A stretch of DNA of 51,464 bases from Levilactobacillus hammesii DSM 16381 (GTDB lineage Bacteria > Bacillota > Bacilli > Lactobacillales > Lactobacillaceae): positions 1-51,464 of the forward strand of contig NZ_AZFS01000007.1 of assembly GCF_001434395.1 (NCBI RefSeq), in the 5' to 3' direction. The translations under genes and the position numbers were made by a program. Below, one piece after another: positions 15,129-23,229 of the stretch. Within the stretch, counting starts at the first letter, position 1. Each line of letters opens with the position of its first letter. Below the pieces are notes generated by a model. It saw only the letters and a program-made list of their open reading frames with translations, made no database searches and was not told the DNA's origin.

Positions 15129-16241
15129 ATGAAGTGGTTTGCCAACTCCCGACTGATGTTTTGGTCCGTGGAACTGTTGATTGTCGCTGCGCTGATTTGG
15201 GTGTGTACGCAGATTAGCTTTCTGTTTTCACCTATTGGGATTTTCTTGTCGACGATCTTTGCGCCACTGCTGATTTCGGGGATCTTGTTTTACTTGTTGA
15301 ATCCGGTGGTTAAGTTACTGGAAAAGGTGCGGTGGAAGAAGTTCCATATCAATCGCACGGGGGCTGTGGCCCTGGTCTTCTTGTTGTTGGTATTGATATT
15401 GGTTGCGGGTGCGATGTGGCTGATTCCCCGGCTGGTCACGCAGGTGACAACGTTAGTGGGCAATATTCCTGACTTTGCTAAGTCGAGTGAAGCGGTTTTA
15501 AACAAGCTGATTAATCATCCCTTGCTGAAGGATATCGATTTTTCCAAATATCTGACGCAATTGCAAGCGGCACTCTCTAAATACGCACAGGGCTTCATGA
15601 GTGGGCTGACGAGCGGCATTGGCAGCATCATCGGTACGGTGACGACGGTCACGGTGACGGCCGTGACGGTTCCCGTCATGTTGTTTTACATGTTGAAGGA
15701 TGGCGACAAGTTCATGCCGGCCATTCGGCGGTGGTTGCCTAGCAAGCACGGTGAACAGACGGCGGAGTTGTTGGGACGGATGAACAACACGATTGCCCGG
15801 TACGTGGGTGGTCAGATTGTGGAATGCCTCTTCGTAGGGAGCTTCACAGCGATTGGCTATTTCTTGGTCGGTGAAAAGTACGCGCTGTTATTGGGCTTTT
15901 TCGCGGGAATTTGTAATCTGATTCCTTACGTGGGCCCTTACATCGGTATTTTACCAGCCTTGATCGTGGCCTTTGCAACGAGTACCAGTCTGATTGTGTA
16001 CGTGATCATTGTGGTGGTTGTGGTGCAACAGATCGATGGCAACCTGGTTTACCCCAACATCATTGGCAAGAGCCTGCAGATTCATCCCTTAACGATTATT
16101 ATCATCCTGCTAGCGGCGGGAAATATCGCCGGGCTCTTGGGGATGATTCTAGCGATCCCACTGTATGCGGTGGTCAAGACGGTGGTGCAGTACCTCTACA
16201 CCATCTGGCAACTCGAACATGCCGAAAAGAAGACACTGTAG
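15129..16241 (+). CDS. AI-2E family transporter (YdiK/PerM type)
   Basis: A 370-residue membrane protein. I start it at the ATG at 15129, 8 bases after GAAAGGGG; an ATG 8 codons earlier has no site. It has paired N-terminal spans, a helical hydrophilic region (about residues 110-190), and a C-terminal block with the family motif LVGEKYALLLGFFAGICNLIP and PYIGILPALIV. The end reads LLGMILAIPLYAVVK. The family includes the TqsA autoinducer-2 exporter and Na+/H+ antiporter-like members, so the substrate is uncertain. The gene is followed by the structured element on the opposite strand, without an obvious terminator. Confidence 0.88.
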   Translation: MKWFANSRLMFWSVELLIVAALIWVCTQISFLFSPIGIFLSTIFAPLLISGILFYLLNPVVKLLEKVRWKKFHINRTGAVALVFLLLVLILVAGAMWLIPRLVTQVTTLVGNIPDFAKSSEAVLNKLINHPLLKDIDFSKYLTQLQAALSKYAQGFMSGLTSGIGSIIGTVTTVTVTAVTVPVMLFYMLKDGDKFMPAIRRWLPSKHGEQTAELLGRMNNTIARYVGGQIVECLFVGSFTAIGYFLVGEKYALLLGFFAGICNLIPYVGPYIGILPALIVAFATSTSLIVYVIIVVVVVQQIDGNLVYPNIIGKSLQIHPLTIIIILLAAGNIAGLLGMILAIPLYAVVKTVVQYLYTIWQLEHAEKKTL

Positions 16242-16302
16242 CGGTTGGTCAGCTAAACGGACTTTTGGCGGCAAGATTAGTCAGCGACCTTCACCTGCGG
16301 CT

Positions 16303-16728
16303 GCCAGAGATTCCGGCGCTGTGGGGACCGCCTGCGGCCTGTGGAGCGGTCCTCCGGCTCGGTTTGAAGCCCGGCCAAGTTCACCGGTCTCCAAACACGT
16401 CCCACGCTGTAAGCCGAAAAATCGGCTAACACCGTTGTCACGGCTGCCTCCATCTCTGGCCGCCTCCGGTTAAGAAAGTTCTTACCCCAACATTGGTGTG
16501 AACATCGCTGAGCTGGCAACGTTCATCCCGGGTTATGGGCAACATTCTGTGTAGCCGTGAGTGAGTCAAATTTGGGCTCAGCCGTGGGATTTTCCAAGTG
16601 GGCTACTTGGAAAATGGCGACTTTGAAACGATGGTTTTTTCGGTTCAAAGCGAGGGAGAAGACCGCTCTATAGGCTTCTCCCGTCCTGCCCACCGCGTTC
16701 CAGCCCAAATTTGGCGAACGGTAAGGCG
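16303..16728 (-). ncRNA. Candidate large structured RNA element, copy 1 (minus strand)
   Basis: About 425 bases, homologous to 38073-38494 but inverted. Read on the minus strand, domain 1 is closed by a 12-bp stem (16567-16578 with 16702-16713) and holds three hairpins: 16654-16661/16675-16682, 16621-16627/16644-16650 and 16589-16599/16605-16615. Domain 2 is closed by 9 bp (16303-16311 with 16452-16460) and holds hairpins 16412-16417/16422-16427, 16362-16369/16389-16396 and 16325-16331/16346-16352. Linkers such as GGGCTGGAACG, TGAACTT and CCCCACAGC are shared with copy 2, and several stems covary. Reading frames crossing it have no ribosome binding sites. No promoter or terminator is clear, so transcription is inferred. 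I do not recognise a known RNA family. Confidence 0.6.
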
Positions 16729-16857
16729 GCATTTTTCCACAATGTTACCGATTGAAACCGGCAGTTAGTAAGGTCGCATGTCTAAAGCGATGTGGGTGGA
16801 CGCAAGGGTAAAGTTGGCAGAAATTATCAAGAAATGACTAACGTTTGTGGTTTGAAG

Positions 16858-16885
16858 TTGACGTGACCGCTGAATATGCTACTAT
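16858..16885 (+). promoter_or_regulatory. Promoter of tagD
   Basis: TTGACG (16858-16863) and TACTAT (16880-16885) are spaced by 16 bases, 84 bases upstream of the tagD start. The gap from 16729 to here contains no gene. Confidence 0.55.
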
Positions 16886-16969
16886 TTAGTTTGTTATTGG
16901 ATTTTTTGAAAAATAGAGCCCCGGGCATCATATTGGGGAAAATTAACCAGATAAAGTAGGAGATTCTAC

Positions 16970-17389
16970 ATGAAAAAAGTAATTACTTATGGAACGTTCG
17001 ACCTGATACATAAGGGTCACATTCGGTTATTGAAGCGGGCCGCAGCCTTGGGTGACGATTTAACGGTCTGTGTTTCCTCCGACGAATTCAACGCGGAGAA
17101 GGGTAAGCGGGCATACACCTCTTACGAAGACCGGAAGTACATCCTGGAAGCCATTAAATACGTTGACCACGTGATTCCTGAAACCACTTGGGATCAAAAG
17201 ATTCGCGACGTTCAGGAAAACAACATTGACGTTTTCGTCATGGGCGATGACTGGAAGGGTAAGTTTGACTTTTTGAAGGATTACTGTGAAGTCATTTACT
17301 TGCCACGGACTGAAGGAATCTCCACGACTAAAATCAAGCACGACCTTGGTCTTTCCGATGAAGAGACTTGGAAGGAAGACGAGAAATAG
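16970..17389 (+). CDS. tagD: Glycerol-3-phosphate cytidylyltransferase
   Basis: A 139-residue soluble nucleotidyltransferase that makes CDP-glycerol from CTP and glycerol 3-phosphate, the activated monomer for glycerol-phosphate teichoic acid. The N-terminal YGTFDLIHKGH (residues 7-17) contains the HxGH catalytic motif, and RTEGIST (113-119) is the second signature. Full family length. ATG after AGTAGGAG. It has its own promoter and is followed by a terminator hairpin. tagF, which consumes CDP-glycerol, lies two genes on, so the function is well supported by context. The TagD/TarD naming varies between species. Confidence 0.95.
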   Translation: MKKVITYGTFDLIHKGHIRLLKRAAALGDDLTVCVSSDEFNAEKGKRAYTSYEDRKYILEAIKYVDHVIPETTWDQKIRDVQENNIDVFVMGDDWKGKFDFLKDYCEVIYLPRTEGISTTKIKHDLGLSDEETWKEDEK

Positions 17390-17400
17390 TGCTGGCAATG

Positions 17401-17430
17401 AAATCCTTAGTCGCAGACTAGGGATTTTTT
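17401..17430 (+). terminator. Terminator after tagD
   Basis: AAATCCTTAGTC (17401-17412) pairs with GACTAGGGATTT (17416-17427) and a T run follows. It lies between tagD and the next teichoic-acid gene, so expression of the two downstream genes needs readthrough or another promoter. Confidence 0.8.
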
Positions 17431-17459
17431 CTTAGGGACACGTAGACGGAGGCAAATAA

Positions 17460-18344
17460 ATGCAGCAGTTTATCTTTTTATTGACATCATTAAATGGCAT
17501 GCACAAGCCAAACTTTTCCACACAATTGCTGAAGGCCCTCCAACGGGATGCTCAAGTCAGTGTGTTGGTGGCAATGGTTGACTTTGAATCAGTCTGGACG
17601 GTACGACAGTATTTGAACCAGTTAGCGCGAAAAGATCAGCGCATCAAACAGGTCCGGCTATTGACGCTGGCAGAAATGTTTGCGGATGAACCTGGCTTGG
17701 CCTTAACGGCTGAAGAACGGCATGAGATGAACCTAGAAAACGACGAACAACGACTATTTGCGGATAACCAGGAACAGGTTAAACGCTACCTAGATGCCGG
17801 ACACATGGTTGCTGAGTTGCGGCAGATCGATGATGAGACACCAATGGTTCTGCGTCAGTACCAGGCCGATCAGTTGGCCCAAGTCGATACCTATGGCTTG
17901 GATGGGCAGATTGTGGGCATCGAAAAGATTGAAAATGAAGTGGCCCAAACTAGCTATCTGCTTAATCGGCACGGAGAAGCCGTCTTACGCTTTGTTCGTC
18001 ATGAGCGGCCCGTTGAGCACATTTACAATTTAAGTGCCACCTCGGCGATGCTAGCTACCCAATTTGACGATGCTAAGCAGGTGGCGAGCGCAGCGACATT
18101 ATCCAAGCGGCAATTGGAAAAGGCGGCTTCGGATGCCATTGATAAGACACAGGTGGTAACGGCGACAGAAGCTTACTACGGCGTCTTAGCCTACTCGAAC
18201 TACCGGCGGTTTAATGACGTTTTTGCCTTTTACCAGGCGGTCTTAAGCCGGTTGTTGACCCCGGAAACGCGGTTGTACGTTGATCTAGCAGTCAATGCGC
18301 ACTTCTCACCGCAAATGCCAAATCAGCTGATTTTTAACTACTAA
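17460..18344 (+). CDS. Unknown protein of the teichoic-acid locus, TagE-N-terminus-like
   Basis: A 294-residue soluble protein, ATG after GGAGGCAAATAA. The start (FIFLLTSLNGMHKPNFSTQLLKALQ) looks like the acceptor-side N-terminal fold of family 4 glycosyltransferases. The middle (VDTYGLDGQIVGIEK, then SYLLNRHGEAVLRFV) resembles the beta-meander insert of TagE/Gtf-type poly(glycerol-phosphate) glucosyltransferases. The C-terminal nucleotide-sugar-binding half, with its E-x7-E motif, is absent, and no frameshifted remnant follows: tagF starts 14 bases after the stop. It may be a standalone accessory subunit. The resemblance is my judgement from pattern, not a search. Confidence 0.6.
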   Translation: MQQFIFLLTSLNGMHKPNFSTQLLKALQRDAQVSVLVAMVDFESVWTVRQYLNQLARKDQRIKQVRLLTLAEMFADEPGLALTAEERHEMNLENDEQRLFADNQEQVKRYLDAGHMVAELRQIDDETPMVLRQYQADQLAQVDTYGLDGQIVGIEKIENEVAQTSYLLNRHGEAVLRFVRHERPVEHIYNLSATSAMLATQFDDAKQVASAATLSKRQLEKAASDAIDKTQVVTATEAYYGVLAYSNYRRFNDVFAFYQAVLSRLLTPETRLYVDLAVNAHFSPQMPNQLIFNY

Positions 18345-18358
18345 GGAGTTTTTCCATC

Positions 18359-20383
18359 GTGCGTGCGATTTTATCTGGATTACATCATAAAAAGAATTTA
18401 CAAGAACTTGAACTCGAACTGATCGATGTGCCGGAACCGTTTGACGATCTCGCGGTAACCTTCTTGGAAAAACAAACCAAGGCATCGATCACGATTCCAA
18501 TCAGCAAGGTTGTCAGTGCACAGGTTGTACGCCTGCGTCTGAATGCCAGTGACTTACAATTTCCGGCGGAAGGGCAGAGCGAATTTAGCTGGGAACTATA
18601 CCTTAACCTCCAGCAACAAAACACGCGGGGCCTGATCCAAGTCGAGAGTGAATATTTAAGCGACCGGCATCAATTGACCCTGACCAGTTACTATCAACTC
18701 AATAGTGACGCAAATGGGATGGCGTTGTTTAACATGCATACGGAGCAGGCGGAAGATGAGTTTGCGATCAACGCCATTAACCTGCAAGACGATGCACTTC
18801 AAGTGATTGGACCCAGTCGGATCAATAACCAGCCAATTACGAATCAACGACTGGTCCTGAAAAACGTTCAGGCGGATAGTTCAGCCGAGTGGCCCATTAC
18901 CCACATGACGTTGCATGGCTTGTTTACGGGGACGATTCCGCTGTCCGATTTAGCGGCCGATAGCACCCAGCAACTCTTTATCCGGTCGACCGTGGGCAAT
19001 CAAGACCTCGAACAACGGGTGGTCTTGGCCAAATCCCTAGCAGGTCAAGTGACACAAGCCATTACGGTTGGCCATCGCCTGGTCATCATTGATAAGCGAT
19101 TTGATAACGGAATTCGGGTTCAGGAGATGGCTGCGCCGACCCTGCCTCAGCGTTTGGCCAATGTCCCATCCAAGGTTGGTGGGGCCACCAAGCTGTTGTC
19201 CATGCTGATGGACAAGGCCAACCTGTTCTACATGCGGCGCTTGTTCAAGCGGGGGCACCGCGCTTTTGATCAGCCAACCCTGATCTTTGAAAGCTTTGGC
19301 GGTCGGCAAGTCAGCGACTCCCCTTACGCGATTTACCAGTTGTTCACGCAACTTTATCCCGGGTTTACCTTCATCTGGTCCATCGACCGTTCACAGAAGA
19401 AGTTCTGTAAGGAAAATGGGATTCCCTATGTGATTCGGCGGACGTCCAAGTGGGTTCGAACCCTGGAAAAGGCTAGCTTCTGGATCAGTAACGCGCGGTT
19501 CCCATCATGGGTGAAGAAACCCAACTACGTGACCTACATTCAGACGTGGCATGGGACCCCGTTGAAGAAACTAGGATTGGATATTGAAAATGTATCGATG
19601 CCCGGCACCACGACCACGAAGTACCATGCGAACTTCGTGCGTGAGGCTAACCGGTGGGACGCACTGGTATCGCCCAACGATTATTCGACGCGTATTTTCC
19701 GGTCTGCCTTTGGTTTTAACAACCAGATCCTAAAAGTGGGTTATCCACGTAATGATGAACTCATCAACAGTACGCGTGAGGATGTCACGGCAATTAAGCA
19801 ACAGCTGGGCATTCCGTTGGATAAGAAAGTGGTGCTCTACGCGCCAACTTATCGGGACAATCAATTCGCGGAGAAGGGGAAGTATACCTTTGAGTTGCCT
19901 TTCTCCCTCGACGAATTCCGGACGCGTTATGGCAAGGATGCCGTGTTGGTCTTACGGATGCACTATTTGATCTCGAATGCGTTGGATATTAGTGGTTATG
20001 AGGGGGTCGTCTTTGACTTCTCTAACCATCCTAACATCTCGGATCTTTATCTCATCAGTGACATGCTGATTACGGACTACTCATCCGTCTTCTTTGACTT
20101 TGCCTACCTGAAGCGGCCAATCCTGTTCTATCCGTACGATTACCACATGTACAAGGACGAACTGCGGGGCTTCTACTTGGACTACGAGAAGGATTTGCCG
20201 GGTGAAATTGCCCACAATGAAACGCAGTTACTCGATATGATTGGTGACAAGCTGAAGACGCCGGACATGAGTGACAATCAGAAATTTATGGCGTTCTACC
20301 AACGTTTCTGTTCGATTGACGATGGGTTAAGTTCCCTGAAGATTGTGAACTACGTCGTTCAACAAATCGAAAAGAACGGTTAG
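18359..20383 (+). CDS. tagF: CDP-glycerol glycerophosphotransferase, teichoic acid polymerase
   Basis: A 674-residue protein, GTG start after AAGGAG. The first 290 residues are a beta-rich domain of unknown role (not seen in small TagB-type primases). The C-terminal 380 residues form the GT-B CDP-glycerol transferase domain: TWHGTPLKKLGLDIE near residue 395, APTYRDN, LRMHY, and SDMLITDYSSVFFDF near 570, containing the catalytic-type histidines and the DYSS loop. TagF extends the poly(glycerol phosphate) chain at the membrane. No transmembrane span is present, as expected for a peripheral enzyme. Primase versus polymerase is inferred from length. Confidence 0.88.
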   Translation: MRAILSGLHHKKNLQELELELIDVPEPFDDLAVTFLEKQTKASITIPISKVVSAQVVRLRLNASDLQFPAEGQSEFSWELYLNLQQQNTRGLIQVESEYLSDRHQLTLTSYYQLNSDANGMALFNMHTEQAEDEFAINAINLQDDALQVIGPSRINNQPITNQRLVLKNVQADSSAEWPITHMTLHGLFTGTIPLSDLAADSTQQLFIRSTVGNQDLEQRVVLAKSLAGQVTQAITVGHRLVIIDKRFDNGIRVQEMAAPTLPQRLANVPSKVGGATKLLSMLMDKANLFYMRRLFKRGHRAFDQPTLIFESFGGRQVSDSPYAIYQLFTQLYPGFTFIWSIDRSQKKFCKENGIPYVIRRTSKWVRTLEKASFWISNARFPSWVKKPNYVTYIQTWHGTPLKKLGLDIENVSMPGTTTTKYHANFVREANRWDALVSPNDYSTRIFRSAFGFNNQILKVGYPRNDELINSTREDVTAIKQQLGIPLDKKVVLYAPTYRDNQFAEKGKYTFELPFSLDEFRTRYGKDAVLVLRMHYLISNALDISGYEGVVFDFSNHPNISDLYLISDMLITDYSSVFFDFAYLKRPILFYPYDYHMYKDELRGFYLDYEKDLPGEIAHNETQLLDMIGDKLKTPDMSDNQKFMAFYQRFCSIDDGLSSLKIVNYVVQQIEKNG

Positions 20384-20401
20384 GCCCACTCTGTGAACGG
20401 A

Positions 20402-20469
20402 CACTGGTCGTGAAGAACCAGTGACGATATCAGGGGATAAAAAAGCGAAGCCCAGTCGGCTTCGCTTTT
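20402..20469. terminator. Double hairpin terminator between tagF and the convergent gene
   Basis: A first hairpin, CACTGGT/ACCAGTG (20402-20423), is followed by a stronger one, AAAAGCGAAGCC/GGCTTCGCTTTT (20441-20469), with A and T runs on both sides, so it should work in both directions. Confidence 0.85.
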
Positions 20470-20510
20470 CTGTCAATTAGTGGTCACGAGTTAGGTCTAA
20501 CGTGGTGGCA

Positions 20511-21065
20511 TTACCGGTGCATCTTGGTGGCTTGCCGATAGGCGTGGTGGCTGAGCCGCTGCGCAACGGCGCCTGGACGCACGGTATCTTTGAAATAGTC
20601 ATCTAAGATCAGACGATAATTTCGCTTGATGAGGGTGACGTCCGGGTGTTTGTGGGTCGTCAGCTGTTGCTGCGCAGCCTGCGCTAGACGCAACGAAGAA
20701 GTGGCCTGATCCGTGTGCTTGATCAGGTAGGTGACATTCTTACTGGCCTTCTTGGCGTTCGGTGTGACCGGCTGATTGCGAGCATGACTACTGGCTAAAG
20801 AGGCATTCATGTTAGCCGTGAGACTGACAATCTCGTAGTACTGGTCCTTCTTGACCTGAACGTGGTCATAGGTCTTGAACAGCAAAACATTTAAGAGGGC
20901 CGCAATAATGACCAGACCAGCACCACTAATGATGATGGCCATGGCGGGACGCAGACCGCGCCGCTTGGCTTTAGCCACAAACAGGCCGACCAGTCCACCC
21001 ACGGCCACGAGGGCGCCTAGACTAAATACAATTTCAATAAGCATCGCTTCGGTACTCGCCGACAT
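20511..21065 (-). CDS. Two-span membrane protein of unknown function
   Basis: A 184-residue protein. Hydrophobic helices at about 8-30 and 42-64 are joined by a basic loop (KAKRRGLRP), followed by a helical, alanine- and lysine-rich extracytoplasmic or cytoplasmic domain of about 115 residues with no recognisable motif. The start is weakly supported: GGGTG lies about 9 bases upstream of the ATG. Convergent with tagF and divergent from prfC; no operon partner. I cannot assign a family. Confidence 0.65.
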   Translation of the reverse strand: MSASTEAMLIEIVFSLGALVAVGGLVGLFVAKAKRRGLRPAMAIIISGAGLVIIAALLNVLLFKTYDHVQVKKDQYYEIVSLTANMNASLASSHARNQPVTPNAKKASKNVTYLIKHTDQATSSLRLAQAAQQQLTTHKHPDVTLIKRNYRLILDDYFKDTVRPGAVAQRLSHHAYRQATKMHR

Positions 21066-21245
21066 TTTTTCACCCGTTTCTCAATGAATTCATTCCTTAA
21101 TCATACCACGAAATGACCGGGACGCGGGTTAAAATGGGGCGGGGCCGTGAATTGTCACGGTAAATGTGTTAAAATCAAAACGCTGTGCAATTCAAATTTA
21201 ACGGACAATTTAATTAAAATAAGAAATTTTGTGAGGACAAACAAT

Positions 21246-22823
21246 ATGAGTGAAAATAAGTTAGCAGCCGCGGTGGATAAACGCCGGACCTTTGCCATCA
21301 TCTCTCACCCTGATGCCGGGAAGACGACGATCACGGAACAACTCCTGTTATTCGGGGGAGTCGTTCGTGAAGCCGGAACCGTTAAGGGGAAGAAGAGCGG
21401 TAATTTTGCGAAGTCCGACTGGATGGAAATCGAACAGAAGCGGGGAATTTCCGTGACGAGTTCCGTAATGCAGTTTGACTATCAGGGCAAGCGGATCAAT
21501 ATCTTGGATACCCCAGGACATGAGGATTTCTCTGAAGATACGTACCGGACGTTAATGGCCGTGGATTCCGCGGTCATGGTGATTGATTCCGCCAAGGGGA
21601 TCGAACCGCAGACCAAGAAGCTGTTTCAGATCTGTAAGATGCGGGGCATTCCCATCTTTACCTTCATGAACAAGCTGGATCGGGATGGTCGGGATCCGAT
21701 GGACCTGATCGCCGAATTGGAAGACGTTCTGGGGATCGAAGGTTACCCCATGAACTGGCCAATTGGGATGGGTAAGGAATTGAAGGGTCTGTATGACCGC
21801 TATCACCAACGGGTGGCCTTGTTCCGTCCGCAAGATGAGGCTCACCGCTACCTGCCATTGACTGACGATGGGGAATTGGTGGAACACAACGATTTGGAAG
21901 AAGACGGTTGGTACCAAGATGCCCGTGATAACATGGAATTGATTGGTGAAGCGGGTAATCAATTTGATGAAGCCAAGATTGCCAGTGGGGATCAAACCCC
22001 CGTGTTCTTTGGCTCCGCGTTGGCTAACTTCGGGGTTAAAACGTTCCTGGAAACTTATCTGGAATACGCCCCACAACCAGCGTCTCACCATACGCAAGAG
22101 GACCGCGACGTTGCCCCAACTGATCCTGAGTTCTCGGGCTTTGTCTTTAAGATTCAGGCTAACATGAACCCCAAACACCGGGACCGGATTGCCTTCGTGC
22201 GGGTCTGCTCCGGGGAATTTGACCGGGGGATGGATGTGACCCAGGAACGGACAGGAAAGAAGTTACGTTTGTCTAATGTGACGGAGTTCATGGCCGATAC
22301 GCGTGAAAACGTGGAGAAGGCCGTTGCCGGTGACATCATCGGGTTGTACGATACCGGGAACTTCCAGATTGGGGATACCATTTATACGGGGAAGCAGGCT
22401 GTGAAGTTTGAAAAATTACCACAGTTTACGCCAGAACTTTTTGTCCGGGTTGCTGCCAAGAACGTCATGAAGCAAAAATCCTTCCACAAGGGAATCAATC
22501 AGTTGGTTCAAGAAGGGGCCGTTCAGTTGTACACCTCTTATTCAACCGGTGATTATATCCTGGGTGCCGTGGGACAATTGCAGTTTGAAGTCTTCCAATT
22601 CCGGATGCAGAACGAATACAATTCGGAAGTCATCATGGAACCTATGGGTAAAAAGACGGCGCGGTGGATTGATCCCGCTCAGCTGGACGAACGGATGTCT
22701 TCATCCCGGAACCTGCTGGTCAAGGACAACCACGGGGAGCCTTTGTTCCTATTCGAAAACCACTTCGCTGAACGGTGGTTTAAGGACAAATACCCTGATG
22801 TTGAATTAACGTCTAAACTATAA
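21246..22823 (+). CDS. prfC: Peptide chain release factor 3
   Basis: A 525-residue translational GTPase that recycles RF1/RF2 from the ribosome after termination. I start at the ATG at 21246 behind GTGAGGAC; the upstream extension has no site. G1 is SHPDAGKTT (20-28), G3 is DTPGHEDF and G4 is NKLDRD; the RF3-type [19 protein letters not shown] switch region is intact. The C-terminal domain includes [19 protein letters not shown]. Standard length. A perfect CCGTGA/TCACGG inverted repeat lies about 90 bases upstream (21145-21160) and may be an operator. Confidence 0.96.
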   Translation: MSENKLAAAVDKRRTFAIISHPDAGKTTITEQLLLFGGVVREAGTVKGKKSGNFAKSDWMEIEQKRGISVTSSVMQFDYQGKRINILDTPGHEDFSEDTYRTLMAVDSAVMVIDSAKGIEPQTKKLFQICKMRGIPIFTFMNKLDRDGRDPMDLIAELEDVLGIEGYPMNWPIGMGKELKGLYDRYHQRVALFRPQDEAHRYLPLTDDGELVEHNDLEEDGWYQDARDNMELIGEAGNQFDEAKIASGDQTPVFFGSALANFGVKTFLETYLEYAPQPASHHTQEDRDVAPTDPEFSGFVFKIQANMNPKHRDRIAFVRVCSGEFDRGMDVTQERTGKKLRLSNVTEFMADTRENVEKAVAGDIIGLYDTGNFQIGDTIYTGKQAVKFEKLPQFTPELFVRVAAKNVMKQKSFHKGINQLVQEGAVQLYTSYSTGDYILGAVGQLQFEVFQFRMQNEYNSEVIMEPMGKKTARWIDPAQLDERMSSSRNLLVKDNHGEPLFLFENHFAERWFKDKYPDVELTSKL

Positions 22824-22870
22824 TCTGAATTACTGAGGGAGTGAGACGTCAGACGGTTTGCTGGATCCAG

Positions 22871-22956
22871 CTGCCTTTTGCCCCCGCCTTTCGGTAGCAT
22901 AATAGTAAAACAAGAATCGGCTTTTTTTCAGAATTCTGAAAAAAAACCGATTTTTG
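22871..22956 (+). repeat. Short intergenic repeat ending in a hairpin, copy 2
   Basis: Homologue of 63-149 in the same orientation: CTGCCT, TTCGG, CATAAT, A run, AATCGG, then a near-perfect hairpin (22915-22933 with 22934-22952) and T residues. It lies 48 bases after prfC and can serve as its terminator. A CTGGATCCAG palindrome precedes it at 22861-22870. The stem interior differs from copy 1 but pairs in both. Confidence 0.55.
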
Positions 22957-23037
22957 ATTGTGCATTGGTTGTTTTTTGAAGATCCCGATTGGTAGATTGA
23001 AGTTGCAAGATCACAGTATTTGAACGAGATAACAACG

Positions 23038-23073
23038 AAAATCATGGACGGTAAGTAATCGTTCATGATTTTT
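23038..23073 (+). terminator. Second terminator-like hairpin downstream of prfC
   Basis: AAAATCATGGACG (23038-23050) pairs with CGTTCATGATTTT (23060-23072) with one G-U pair and an adjoining T run. No gene lies between it and the preceding repeat hairpin. The rest of 22824-23229 is A/T-rich with no reading frame I trust. Confidence 0.55.
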
Positions 23074-23194
23074 AAATGGGTGAAAAAAGGCGGGCTGAAC
23101 CGGATTAATGCGAGTTTGAAGTTTAGATGACTAAGAAATAGCGACATGTGGAAATTAAGACAGTTATTGCAAACTTTTGTAGCTGAATCACATG

Positions 23195-23207
23195 TGTAAG
23201 CGTTACA
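23195..23207 (+). promoter_or_regulatory. cre-like palindrome upstream of the MucBP gene
   Basis: TGTAAGCGTTACA is a perfect palindrome around GCG and resembles the CcpA operator (consensus TGWAANCGNTNWCA) but is one base short. It lies just before the ribosome binding site, a position suited to road-block repression. Confidence 0.4.
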
Positions 23208-23229
23208 ATTACTTGTGAGGTGGGGAAAT

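Noticed and set aside
16165-16732. Several frames of 69-102 codons on both strands within the structured element and the end of the transporter gene
   Set aside because: No ribosome binding sites, arginine- and serine-rich shadow composition, and the same region in copy 2 does not keep any frame; pairing explains the conservation better.
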